A stretch of DNA of 64,000 nucleotides from Labrenzia sp. PHM005 (GTDB taxonomy: Bacteria; Pseudomonadota; Alphaproteobacteria; Rhizobiales; Stappiaceae): assembly GCF_006517275.1 (NCBI RefSeq), contig NZ_CP041191.1, positions 2,041,001-2,105,000 on the forward strand, given 5' to 3'. How positions within the stretch are numbered: the first letter of the stretch is position 1; each line of letters opens with the position of its first letter. A program made the translations under genes and the position numbers. Of this stretch, positions 1-7,474 are shown in pieces. Under the pieces are notes generated by a model. That model made no database searches, was not told the origin of the DNA, and was given only the letters and a program-made list of their open reading frames with translations.

Positions 1-1
1 A

Positions 2-1033
2 AAAATGGGCGATTACGCCAAGGCCCATGGCATGCGCCACCGGGTTCACGGCAAGATGCACAAGTCCGTTGACGTTGCCAAATTGCAGGAACGTTTGGGC
101 GGTGCGGTTGGCGTTTGCTGCCAAAAGGTCAGTGAAGCGGAAGTCTTTGCCCGCGGCGGCATCAAGGACGTTCTGGTATCCAACCAGGTGCGCGACCCGG
201 CCAAGATCAAACGCCTAGCCCAGCTGCCTAAGCTCGGCGCCCGTACCATTGTCTGTGTCGATGACATCGACAATGTTGCCGAATTGTCTGCTGCTGCAAC
301 TGAAGCGGGCACGACGCTGGAAATCTTCATCGAGATCGACTGCGGCGCAGGCCGCTGCGGTGTCACGAAAACGGAAGATGTTGTTGCCATCGCGAAGGCC
401 GTTGACGCTGCCTCGAACCTGAAGTTCACCGGCATTCAGGCTTATCAGGGCGCCATGCAGCACCTCGATACATATGAAGCGCGCAAAGAAAAACTCGATA
501 TCGCAATCGCGATGGTCAAGGACGCGGTTGAAGGCTTGAAGGCCGAAGGACTGGAGCCTGAGCTGGTCTCTGGCGGCGGCACGGGGTCTTACTATTTTGA
601 ATCCAACTCTGGCGTTTATAACGAGCTGCAGTGCGGGTCCTATGCGTTCATGGATGCTGACTATGGCCGGATCCTCGATAAGGACGGCAAGCGGATCGAC
701 CAGGGAGAGTGGGAAAACGCGTTTTTCATCCTGACCCAAGTGATGAGCCACGCAAAAGCGGACAAGGCGATCTGTGATGCCGGTTTGAAAGCCCAGTCCG
801 TCGATAGCGGTCTGCCGTTCATCTATGGCCGCGACGATGTTGAATACGTCAAATGCTCTGATGAGCATGGCGTCATCGCCGACCCGCAAGGCGTTCTGAA
901 AGTTGGTGAGAAGCTGAAGCTGGTTCCGGGGCACTGTGATCCGACCGCCAACGTTCACGACTGGTACGTCGGCGTGCGCGGCGGCAAAGTAGAGACAGTC
1001 TGGCCGGTGTCTGCCCGCGGCAAGGCTTACTGA
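2..1033 (+). CDS. bhcC: beta-hydroxyaspartate aldolase BhcC (5' partial)
   Basis: Fold-type III PLP enzyme of the D-threonine aldolase/DSD1 family. In the beta-hydroxyaspartate cycle BhcC condenses glyoxylate and glycine into (2R,3S)-beta-hydroxyaspartate. The frame is open to the left edge, and the visible protein (about 343 residues) begins within the PLP-lysine region (RVHGKMHKS), so roughly 45 N-terminal residues lie outside the window. The C-terminal PGHCDPTANVHD segment matches the family's divalent-metal site. The assignment as BhcC rather than a generic D-threonine aldolase rests mainly on the next gene, a BhcD-type reductase in the same direction 65 bp downstream. bhcA and bhcB would be expected to the left. 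Confidence 0.85.
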   Translation, partial: KMGDYAKAHGMRHRVHGKMHKSVDVAKLQERLGGAVGVCCQKVSEAEVFARGGIKDVLVSNQVRDPAKIKRLAQLPKLGARTIVCVDDIDNVAELSAAATEAGTTLEIFIEIDCGAGRCGVTKTEDVVAIAKAVDAASNLKFTGIQAYQGAMQHLDTYEARKEKLDIAIAMVKDAVEGLKAEGLEPELVSGGGTGSYYFESNSGVYNELQCGSYAFMDADYGRILDKDGKRIDQGEWENAFFILTQVMSHAKADKAICDAGLKAQSVDSGLPFIYGRDDVEYVKCSDEHGVIADPQGVLKVGEKLKLVPGHCDPTANVHDWYVGVRGGKVETVWPVSARGKAY

Positions 1034-1054
1034 TCCACTGTCTAAACCGTTTTC

Positions 1055-1087
1055 AGGCTAGGCTCGGAAGGGCTTAGCCTTTTTTTC
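1055..1087 (+). terminator. terminator-like stem between bhcC and bhcD
   Basis: An imperfect stem built from AGGCTA and TAGCCT arms, with GGCT/GGGCT inside, is followed by seven T residues. It sits between the bhcC stop and the bhcD ribosome site (CTGGAG, about 1088-1093). It may be a partial terminator that lowers bhcD transcription relative to bhcC. Confidence 0.55.
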
Positions 1088-1098
1088 TGGAGAACCAA

Positions 1099-2064
1099 AT
1101 GATCATCGTTCCTGAAAAGGAAATTGCTGGGCTACTCGGCCGCGCAGAAGCCTTTGATGCGGTTGAGAGCGTCTTTGCCGCCATGTCGAGCGGGGCCGCC
1201 TATAATTTCCCGGTCATTCGCGAAGCCATCGGGCATGCCGATGCGCTCTATGGCTTTAAATCCGGTTTTGACCGCTCATCCCTGGCGCTGGGCCTGAAAT
1301 CCGGCGGGTATTGGCCGGGCAATGCCGACAAGGGCCTAACCAACCACCAATCAACGGTGTTTTTGTTTGATGCGGACACCGGCAAGGCCAAAGCAGTAGT
1401 TGGCGGCAATCTGCTGACGGCTCTGCGCACGGCGGCCGCCTCTGCGGTCTCCATCAAACACCTGGCCCGCAAGGACGCCAACGTTCTGGGCATGATCGGT
1501 GCTGGTCATCAATCCGCGTTTCAGATGCGGGCCGCTGTTGAACAGCGCTCCTTTGAAAAGGTGATTGGCTGGAACCTGCATCCGGAAATGCTGTCCCGTC
1601 TTGAAGAGACCGCATCTGAGCTTGGTTTGCCGTTCGAAGCTGTGGAACTGGATCAATTGGGTGCGGATGCAGATGTGATCATTTCCATCACGTCGAGCTT
1701 TGACCCGATTCTCAAAGCTGCTCAGGTGACCCCGGGAACGCATATTGCCTGCATGGGCACCGACACCAAAGGCAAGCAGGAAGTCGAAGCGGAGCTGGTT
1801 GCCAAGGCCACCGTGTTCACCGATGAGGTTGCCCAGTCCTCCACCATCGGCGAATGCCAGCATGCTATTGCAAGCGGGCTGATATCCGAAAGCGATATCA
1901 ACGAAATCGGGGCGGTCATTAACGGCACACATGCCGGGCGGACTTTGGACGATGAAATCACGCTGTTCGACGGCACCGGCGTTGGTCTTCAGGACTTGGC
2001 CGTTGCTTCAGCGGTTGTCGACCTTGCAGTCGAAAAAGGCGTCGCGATCAACGTCGATTTCTAA
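1099..2064 (+). CDS. bhcD: iminosuccinate reductase BhcD (ornithine cyclodeaminase/mu-crystallin family)
   Basis: A 321-residue NAD(P)-dependent reductase of the ornithine cyclodeaminase/mu-crystallin superfamily. The Rossmann glycine motif is visible as MIGAGHQSAFQMRA near residue 135, and the N-terminal half carries the family's substrate lysine and arginine region (YGFKSGFD, GLKSGGYWPGN). In the beta-hydroxyaspartate cycle BhcD reduces iminosuccinate to L-aspartate. The ATG is preceded by CTGGAG. It follows bhcC in the same direction, as in described bhcABCD operons. On sequence alone it could be another ketimine reductase of the family; the pairing with bhcC is what favours BhcD. Confidence 0.85.
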   Translation: MIIVPEKEIAGLLGRAEAFDAVESVFAAMSSGAAYNFPVIREAIGHADALYGFKSGFDRSSLALGLKSGGYWPGNADKGLTNHQSTVFLFDADTGKAKAVVGGNLLTALRTAAASAVSIKHLARKDANVLGMIGAGHQSAFQMRAAVEQRSFEKVIGWNLHPEMLSRLEETASELGLPFEAVELDQLGADADVIISITSSFDPILKAAQVTPGTHIACMGTDTKGKQEVEAELVAKATVFTDEVAQSSTIGECQHAIASGLISESDINEIGAVINGTHAGRTLDDEITLFDGTGVGLQDLAVASAVVDLAVEKGVAINVDF

Positions 2065-2101
2065 CAGCATTCTGCCAAAGCAATATCCAAGAACCTTGCC
2101 T

Positions 2102-2132
2102 AGGGCCGGCGGAAACGCTGGCCCTCTTTTTT
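2102..2132 (+). terminator. intrinsic terminator of the bhc operon
   Basis: Strong GC-rich stem: AGGGCC with partner GGCCCT around a short GGAAA-type loop, followed by TCTTTTTT. It lies 38 bp after the bhcD stop. Confidence 0.85.
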
Positions 2133-2254
2133 GTTTTTCACAGGCACTTTTTCAGCTTTTCGACTACCGCGCAGGAAACAGACCAATCATGGGGTTGCTG
2201 CCCCTGAAATCGATCCGGACCCTATTGATCAGGATAGTATGGTGCTGTTTGTAG

Positions 2255-2275
2255 GTCCCGGCTCGGAGCCGGGAC
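2255..2275. repeat. REP-like palindrome
   Basis: Perfect 8-bp stem GTCCCGGC/GCCGGGAC with a 5-base loop, in the non-coding stretch between bhcD and the permease. It resembles the short intergenic palindromes that recur in many alphaproteobacterial genomes. There is no T tract, so a terminator role is not indicated. Confidence 0.5.
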
Positions 2276-2307
2276 GGCAATAAAGAGTTCTTCGGTCCTC
2301 AAACAAA

Positions 2308-2360
2308 AAAACAGCGCAACCCGCCGCTTTTATGCGTCTTTTACGCTCGTGCGCTGTTTT
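2308..2360. repeat. inverted repeat with an 11-bp perfect stem
   Basis: AAAACAGCGCA pairs with TGCGCTGTTTT across a loop of about 31 bases. The right arm ends in four T residues. It may be part of a transcript end or an unrecognised small RNA. The surrounding stretch 2133-2483 holds no convincing gene. Confidence 0.45.
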
Positions 2361-2393
2361 AATGAACTGGTGTTTGACGCTTTTGCTGTGCCG

Positions 2394-2412
2394 CCCCGGA
2401 CTTGATCCGGGG
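2394..2412. repeat. REP-like palindrome (CCCCGGA-cttga-TCCGGGG)
   Basis: Perfect 7-bp stem with a CTTGA loop, the second REP-like palindrome in this 480-bp spacer. The motif is of a kind common between genes in Rhizobiales and related groups (recalled, not searched). Confidence 0.55.
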
Positions 2413-2483
2413 CCGATGTCAACGATCTGTGCTAATGCGGTTCAGCTGGGGGTTTAGCCGGTTTCTCTGAAATGTTGAGTGCC

Positions 2484-2512
2484 CAAAAGAAAAGGGCCGC
2501 TGCAGCGGCCCC
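2484..2512 (-). terminator. intrinsic terminator of the NCS2 permease gene
   Basis: Perfect palindrome GGGCCGCTGCAGCGGCCC at 2494-2511, followed on the minus strand by TTTTCTTTT. It lies about 30 bp past the permease stop codon. Confidence 0.8.
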
Positions 2513-2542
2513 AATCGATTTCGTAGATGTCAAACCGTCGGA

Positions 2543-3970
2543 TTATTCCGCTGGCAATGATCCCTTGCCATGGCCGGCCATGCCACCGGAGACTTCTTCC
2601 GTCGCTTCTTCGGATAGTTCATCCGGAAGGATCAGGTTCAGAATGATGGCGATCGCAGCAGCCGGCAGAAGCCCGGTCGTCAGCAGGATCCGGGCTGTAT
2701 CCGGCATATGCTGCAGTGCGCCTGGATCCAGTTTAAGGCCCAGTCCGATTGTCAGGGAAATCGCGAAGATCACCATGTTACGGCGGTTCCAGTTTACATC
2801 TGAGAGCATTGACACGCCCGCGGCGACAACCATTCCGAACATGACGATGACACCGCCGCCAAGAACCTCAATCGGGACGGTGCGGATCAAGCCGCCGACC
2901 TTGGGAACAAGGCCGCAGATGATCAGGAAGATGGCCCCGCAAGTCACCACATGCCGGCTCATGACGCCGGTCATGGCGATCAAGCCGACGTTCTGGCTGA
3001 AGGAGGTGTTCGGAAACGCGCCGAACAGACCTGCTACCGTACTACCCAGACCGTCAGCGTAGGTCGCACCGGAAATCTCCTCATCCGTTGCGTCGCGGCC
3101 TGCGCCGCCTTTTGTAATCCCGGTTACGTCGCCCACGGTTTCGATCGCCGAGACAAAGCCCATGAGACAGAAGCCGATGACCGCAGCTGCAGAGATTTCA
3201 AATCCGTACTTGAACGGCTGCGGCAGGGCAAATGCGCTGGCGTTGGACCAGGACGAGGCAATGGTGTCGAAAGTCAGCATCCCGGTCATCAGGGCATAGA
3301 TGTAACCGGCAATCAGGCCCAGCAGGACTGCAGAGACTGACAGCATGCCTCTGGCATAGAACTTCAGCCCAAGTGTGACGAAGATGACGACCAGCGCTGC
3401 CGACCAGTTGAGCAAAGAGCCGTATTCCGGTGTGCCAATAGCAGGGACGCCACCCGCGGAATACTGGATGCCGACTTTGACCAGCGACAGACCGATCATT
3501 GTAACGACCAATCCGGTGACAAGCGGCGGCAGGGCAAAGCGGATCTTGCCGATAAATAGACCCAATAGTGCATGGAACATGCCGCCGATGATAACCCCGC
3601 CAAAGACTGCGGCGAGCCCGTCAACGCCTTTGCCGGCGACAAGCGGAATCATGATTGGCAGGAACGCAAAGGACGTGCCCTGAACAATCGGCAGCCCAGC
3701 GCCGACCGGGCCGAGCGTGATGGTTTGAAGCAGTGTCGCCACACCGGCAAACAGCATCGACATCTGGATCAGGTAAAGAAGTTCCGGGAAGTCAGGTGAA
3801 TTCGATCCGAAACCAAAACCGGCGGCGCCCGCCACAATTATTGCGGGTGTTACGTTAGATACGAACATGGCCAGGACATGTTGAATTCCAAGTGGAATCG
3901 CCTTGGTTAAGGGTGGCGTATAATTGGGATCGCGCAGCTGCTCTGGCGTTCCAATAGATGCGTTGCTCAT
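2543..3970 (-). CDS. NCS2-family xanthine/uric acid permease
   Basis: A 475-residue polytopic inner-membrane protein of the nucleobase:cation symporter-2 family. NCS2 signatures are visible: ETVGDVTGITKGG in the middle and NTSFSQNVGLIAMTGV downstream. There are about 14 hydrophobic segments. The start at 3970 is chosen because the minus strand has AGGAG about 6-8 bases upstream of the ATG of MSNASIG; an upstream in-frame start at 4021 lacks this. The neighbouring 5-hydroxyisourate hydrolase, transcribed divergently, and the nearby xanthine dehydrogenase point to uptake of xanthine or urate. Uracil is less likely but cannot be excluded from sequence. Confidence 0.85.
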   Translation of the reverse strand: MSNASIGTPEQLRDPNYTPPLTKAIPLGIQHVLAMFVSNVTPAIIVAGAAGFGFGSNSPDFPELLYLIQMSMLFAGVATLLQTITLGPVGAGLPIVQGTSFAFLPIMIPLVAGKGVDGLAAVFGGVIIGGMFHALLGLFIGKIRFALPPLVTGLVVTMIGLSLVKVGIQYSAGGVPAIGTPEYGSLLNWSAALVVIFVTLGLKFYARGMLSVSAVLLGLIAGYIYALMTGMLTFDTIASSWSNASAFALPQPFKYGFEISAAAVIGFCLMGFVSAIETVGDVTGITKGGAGRDATDEEISGATYADGLGSTVAGLFGAFPNTSFSQNVGLIAMTGVMSRHVVTCGAIFLIICGLVPKVGGLIRTVPIEVLGGGVIVMFGMVVAAGVSMLSDVNWNRRNMVIFAISLTIGLGLKLDPGALQHMPDTARILLTTGLLPAAAIAIILNLILPDELSEEATEEVSGGMAGHGKGSLPAE

Positions 3971-4478
3971 ATTCACTCCTCTGAGGGTCAAGTGACCGTC
4001 CTTGCCTCGTTTGATGGGCAATGATCGGCCTGATGTGGCGGGCTTACCTGGTTTGGCTGAGCTGCCACATGATTGAATCCCGGCGCTCCCGGAGCCGGAA
4101 ATCGGGATTTATTGGGCTTGGTGCCTTAACCCCGGAACTTGCCAGAAACGGTTGTTTCTCTGCGATGGCTGGTCCGGTTTTTTTTGTTCGTGGTGATGGG
4201 GATGTTGTTTTGTCAGCGTGAAGACTGAAGGCAGCCATGCTGACGTGGCCAGTTGCTCTGTAATAGGCAGCTGGGACCTGAAGTCTCAGTCCGGAATTTG
4301 TCTCCGGGATTTCAGGCATTTTATTGATCCGTCTAACAATTGCTGTCAGCTTTTCTTATAAAGCAAAATAATCTACGTATTTTCCGGTAATTTCTGAAAG
4401 TGCTTTCGGATAACCGCAGGTGTCTTTCAAAGCACGCGGGCCGCATTATTTGCAAAACGGATTTTTCAGGAGCGCCAG
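3971..4478. other. 508-bp divergent intergenic region
   Basis: No convincing gene. Two inverted repeats are visible: nested arms AATCCCG/CGGGATT (about 4076-4109), REP-like in character, and GTGCTTT/AAAGCAC (4400-4406 and 4429-4435), about 45-80 bp before the uraH start. The latter could be an operator for the two divergent purine genes. The stretch around 4340-4400 is AT-rich and is the most promoter-like part. Confidence 0.4.
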
Positions 4479-4832
4479 ATGGCTGGATACCTTACGACCC
4501 ATGTTCTCGACACCGCCCAGGGCTGCCCGGGCAAGGGCATCAAAATCGACCTTTATAAGATCACTGCAGCAGAACGGGTTTTTATCCGCAGTCTGGTGAC
4601 CAATGATGATGGGCGAACGGACAGTCATATCCTTCCGGCAGACGAGTTCAAGACCGGTACCTATGAACTCGAATTCCATGTTGGCGCCTATTTTGATGCT
4701 GCTGGTATTGATCTGCCGGAGCCGAAGTTTTTGGACGTAGTGCCGCTGCGTTTTGGCATGTCGGAAGAGGCGCACTATCATGTGCCGCTGTTGGTTTCGC
4801 CGTTCAGTTACTCGACCTACCGCGGCAGCTGA
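4479..4832 (+). CDS. uraH: 5-hydroxyisourate hydrolase (transthyretin-related)
   Basis: A 117-residue protein of the transthyretin-like HIU hydrolase family, which hydrolyses 5-hydroxyisourate to OHCU in urate breakdown. It has the N-terminal LTTHVLDTAQGCPG motif and the diagnostic C-terminal tetrapeptide YRGS, with a conserved YHVPLLVSPFSYSTYRG tail. Length is typical. A ribosome site (TCAGGAG) precedes the ATG. It stands alone with its own terminator, next to a divergent NCS2 permease. Urate oxidase and OHCU decarboxylase are not in the window. Confidence 0.93.
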   Translation: MAGYLTTHVLDTAQGCPGKGIKIDLYKITAAERVFIRSLVTNDDGRTDSHILPADEFKTGTYELEFHVGAYFDAAGIDLPEPKFLDVVPLRFGMSEEAHYHVPLLVSPFSYSTYRGS

Positions 4833-4842
4833 GCGGTACTTG

Positions 4843-4880
4843 GGCTCTGACCGACTGATTGGTCAGAGCCGTGTTTTTTC
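4843..4880 (+). terminator. intrinsic terminator of uraH
   Basis: Perfect 10-bp stem GGCTCTGACC/GGTCAGAGCC with an 8-base loop, followed by GTGTTTTTT. It begins 11 bp after the uraH stop and separates it from the convergent LysR gene. Confidence 0.9.
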
Positions 4881-4888
4881 ATCATGGG

Positions 4889-5797
4889 TCAACTAGCACC
4901 GGGCCCTATGTCGGCATGTTTGATGATGAAGTCGACAAAATGCCGGATCTTCGGATCCTGCAGCCTCCGATGCGGATAAAGGCATCCGAAAATGGTTGGC
5001 GGCGGCGGTGTCTCGGTCAGAATTTCGACCAAGTCTCCATTGCGCAGATGTTCAGCAACATCAAACCGGGGTTTGTTGACGATGCCGTAGCCATTGAGCG
5101 CCCAATCGGTCAGAACATCGCTGTGATCGGCATCGTATTTTCCGGATACCTGGAGTTTCTTCGGTCCGTCCGCTGTCTGCAAAACCCAAAAATATTCTGG
5201 CGAATGCGGATAACGCAGGAGCAGACAGTTGTGCTGCTCGCTCAACAGATCGTCAGGCGTCTGCGGTGTGCCGTGTTTTTTGAGGTAGTCGGGCGCAGCA
5301 CAGACCACGCGCGGACAATCGGCGATTTTTCTTAGCTTGAGATTGGAATCCTCCGGTGTGCCGATGAAAAAGGCGACATCCAGGCCATCAGATAGAATGT
5401 CGACTTTGCGGTCAGAGAGCCGCATGTGGACTTCCGTCGCCGGGAACTGCTCGACGAACTTTGGCACCAGTGGCGAGATAATGCGCCGGCCGGCACCCAG
5501 CGGTGCGGTGACTCGCAGAACCCCCCGCGGCATGTCGGAGAAACTCGCAACTGCCGCCTCCGCATCGTCGATGGACTGCAGCGCTTTGAGCGCGTGTTCG
5601 TAAAAAACTTTGCCGACTTCGGTTGGAGTCAAAGAACGGGTGGTCCGGTTGAACAGCCGTGCGCCAAGATGCTTTTCCAGCTCCTTGATGCGCTTGCTGG
5701 CGACAGCAGGTGTCATTCTAAGGTCACGGCCACCAGCAGTGATGCTGCCAAGTTCCACCACACGTGTGAATACACGCAGGCTTTCCAGATAGGCCAT
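4889..5797 (-). CDS. LysR-family transcriptional regulator (xdh-divergent)
   Basis: A 302-residue LysR-type regulator. The N-terminal winged HTH covers about residues 1-60 (LRVFTRVVELGSITAGGRDL, then KRIKELEKHLGARLFNRTTR). A periplasmic-binding-like effector domain covers about 90-295. It is divergent from xdhA, a classic arrangement for control of the neighbouring operon, so it probably senses a purine intermediate; the effector is not predictable. The family is broad (closest in style to the AaeR/DmlR-like group). Confidence 0.88.
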   Translation of the reverse strand: MAYLESLRVFTRVVELGSITAGGRDLRMTPAVASKRIKELEKHLGARLFNRTTRSLTPTEVGKVFYEHALKALQSIDDAEAAVASFSDMPRGVLRVTAPLGAGRRIISPLVPKFVEQFPATEVHMRLSDRKVDILSDGLDVAFFIGTPEDSNLKLRKIADCPRVVCAAPDYLKKHGTPQTPDDLLSEQHNCLLLRYPHSPEYFWVLQTADGPKKLQVSGKYDADHSDVLTDWALNGYGIVNKPRFDVAEHLRNGDLVEILTETPPPPTIFGCLYPHRRLQDPKIRHFVDFIIKHADIGPGAS

Positions 5798-5849
5798 GAT
5801 CAGTCTCCGTTGCTCGGTTTCTCATTGTTATTGCACGTGTTTGGCATTT

Positions 5850-5865
5850 GTTCCCAATTGGGGAC
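5850..5865. promoter_or_regulatory. candidate LysR operator dyad
   Basis: GTTCCCAATTGGGGAC contains a perfect CCCAATTGGG core and is palindromic over 16 bp apart from one position. It lies 53 bp upstream of the LysR start and about 130 bp upstream of xdhA, in the divergent spacer. Binding is inferred from position and symmetry only. Confidence 0.35.
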
Positions 5866-5997
5866 TAGCCGCCTTTATGCAGAGTATCGCACGGGTATTT
5901 TCAATGATCTGTTGAAAGAATTTCCGGATTCGCCTGATTTTTCGCAAGACTGCGTAGAAGTACGGTCCTTGGTGAGATGAGAGCACTTGAGGACGTG

Positions 5998-7461
5998 ATG
6001 AACCAGCGCAATGAAATTCGGTTTCTATTGAACGGCCGTGATGTGGCGGTCCGCGATGTTGAAGCTGATGCCACACTACTCGACTTTCTGAGATTGGAAC
6101 GCCGCCTGACTGGAACGAAGGAAGGCTGCGCGGAAGGCGATTGCGGGGCGTGTACGGTTCTTGTTGGGCGGCTCCTTGACGGCCAGCTGATCTATGAAAC
6201 CGTCAATGCTTGTATCCGGTTTGTGGCCTCGCTCGACGGCTGTCATGTGGTGACGATCGAACATCTGAAAGGGGAAGCAGGTCAGCTTCATCCGATCCAG
6301 CAGGCAATGGTCGATTTTCACGGCAGCCAATGCGGGTTCTGTACACCAGGGTTCATCATGTCGCTTTATGCGCTCTGGATGGGAAATCCGGAGCCGACGG
6401 AAACTCAAGTTGAAACGGCGATCCAGGGGAATCTCTGCCGCTGCACAGGTTACCAGCCAATCATTGCCGCGGCGATGGCAGCCAATCAATACGGAACGCC
6501 CGCCAAAGATTTTCTGAACGCCGAGCGTGAAGCAATTTCACAGCGTTTGGCAGATCTCAATGACGGCCTGCGGGTGGTCTGTGGCCCTGAAGATAACCGG
6601 GCGATTGTCCCAGCGAGCGTTGCAGACCTAGCGGACGTTTTGACAGAGTGGCCGCAGGCGACAATTGTTGCTGGGTCAACCGATGTTGGTCTTTGGGTCA
6701 CCAAATTCATGCGACCGATTGGCCCGGCAGTTTTTATTGCGCATCTGGAAGAGTTGAAGTCTGTGACCCTCTCTGACACGGCGCTCGAAATCGGAGCAGG
6801 GGTTACCTACACCGAAGTCCAAGACAGCATCCGCTCCGCTTTCCCTCATCTGGAGGCGTATTGGGACCGGATCGCCGGTCAGCAGGTCCGCAACATGGGC
6901 ACGATAGGCGGCAACATCGCCAATGGTTCGCCGATCGGCGACACACCACCGGTGTTGATTGCACTCGAAGCAGAAATCACACTTCGCAAAGGCAAGACAC
7001 AGCGGACGCTGCCACTGGAAGATTTCTTCATTGAATACGGCAAACAAGACCGGGCGCCGGGGGAATTTGTCGAAGCAATCACAATTCCGCGTCCGAAAGC
7101 CAATCAGCGTCACGACGCTTACAAGATTTCCAAGCGCCGGGATGAGGATATTTCTTCGGTGGCCGCCGGTTTCAATGTCACGGTTGAAAATGGAATTGTC
7201 ACCGCAGCCCGTTTGGCATTTGGCGGCATGGCCGGAACGCCGAAGAGGGCGGCTGCTGCCGAAGCAGTCTTGATCGGTCAGCCGTGGAATGCGGCAACAT
7301 TTGCGGCTGCGGGCAAAGCGCTTGAGGTCGATTTCCAGCCACTTTCGGATTGGCGGGCATCTGCTCAATACCGGATCACCGTTGCGCGCAATCTGCTGCA
7401 GCGTTTCTTCCTTGCCCATGACGACCAGACCGCTGAGCCGGTTGATCTGCTGTCCGCCTGA
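5998..7461 (+). CDS. xdhA: xanthine dehydrogenase small subunit (2Fe-2S and FAD domains)
   Basis: A 487-residue subunit of bacterial XDH, which oxidises hypoxanthine to xanthine and urate. The plant-type 2Fe-2S cluster ligands are Cys44, Cys49, Cys52 and Cys72. The second cluster is bound by Cys112/Cys115 (QCGFCTPG) and Cys147/Cys149 (LCRCTGYQP). A FAD-binding domain follows from about residue 205 (ATIVAGSTDVGLWVTK) and a CO-dehydrogenase-flavoprotein C-terminal domain ends the chain. The start at 5998 is preferred over 5977 because GAGG sits about 6 bases before it. It heads xdhA-xdhB-xdhC. Confidence 0.95.
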   Translation: MNQRNEIRFLLNGRDVAVRDVEADATLLDFLRLERRLTGTKEGCAEGDCGACTVLVGRLLDGQLIYETVNACIRFVASLDGCHVVTIEHLKGEAGQLHPIQQAMVDFHGSQCGFCTPGFIMSLYALWMGNPEPTETQVETAIQGNLCRCTGYQPIIAAAMAANQYGTPAKDFLNAEREAISQRLADLNDGLRVVCGPEDNRAIVPASVADLADVLTEWPQATIVAGSTDVGLWVTKFMRPIGPAVFIAHLEELKSVTLSDTALEIGAGVTYTEVQDSIRSAFPHLEAYWDRIAGQQVRNMGTIGGNIANGSPIGDTPPVLIALEAEITLRKGKTQRTLPLEDFFIEYGKQDRAPGEFVEAITIPRPKANQRHDAYKISKRRDEDISSVAAGFNVTVENGIVTAARLAFGGMAGTPKRAAAAEAVLIGQPWNAATFAAAGKALEVDFQPLSDWRASAQYRITVARNLLQRFFLAHDDQTAEPVDLLSA

Positions 7462-7474
7462 TGACGAGAAATCC

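Noticed and set aside
1099..2064. BhcD as the missing delta1-pyrroline-2-carboxylate reductase for the hydroxyproline operon
   Set aside because: Same superfamily, but it sits with bhcC 39 kb away; context favours iminosuccinate reductase.
4044..4319. 91-residue minus-strand open frame in the purine spacer
   Set aside because: No ribosome site, no family resemblance, and it overlaps REP-like inverted repeats; more likely non-coding.
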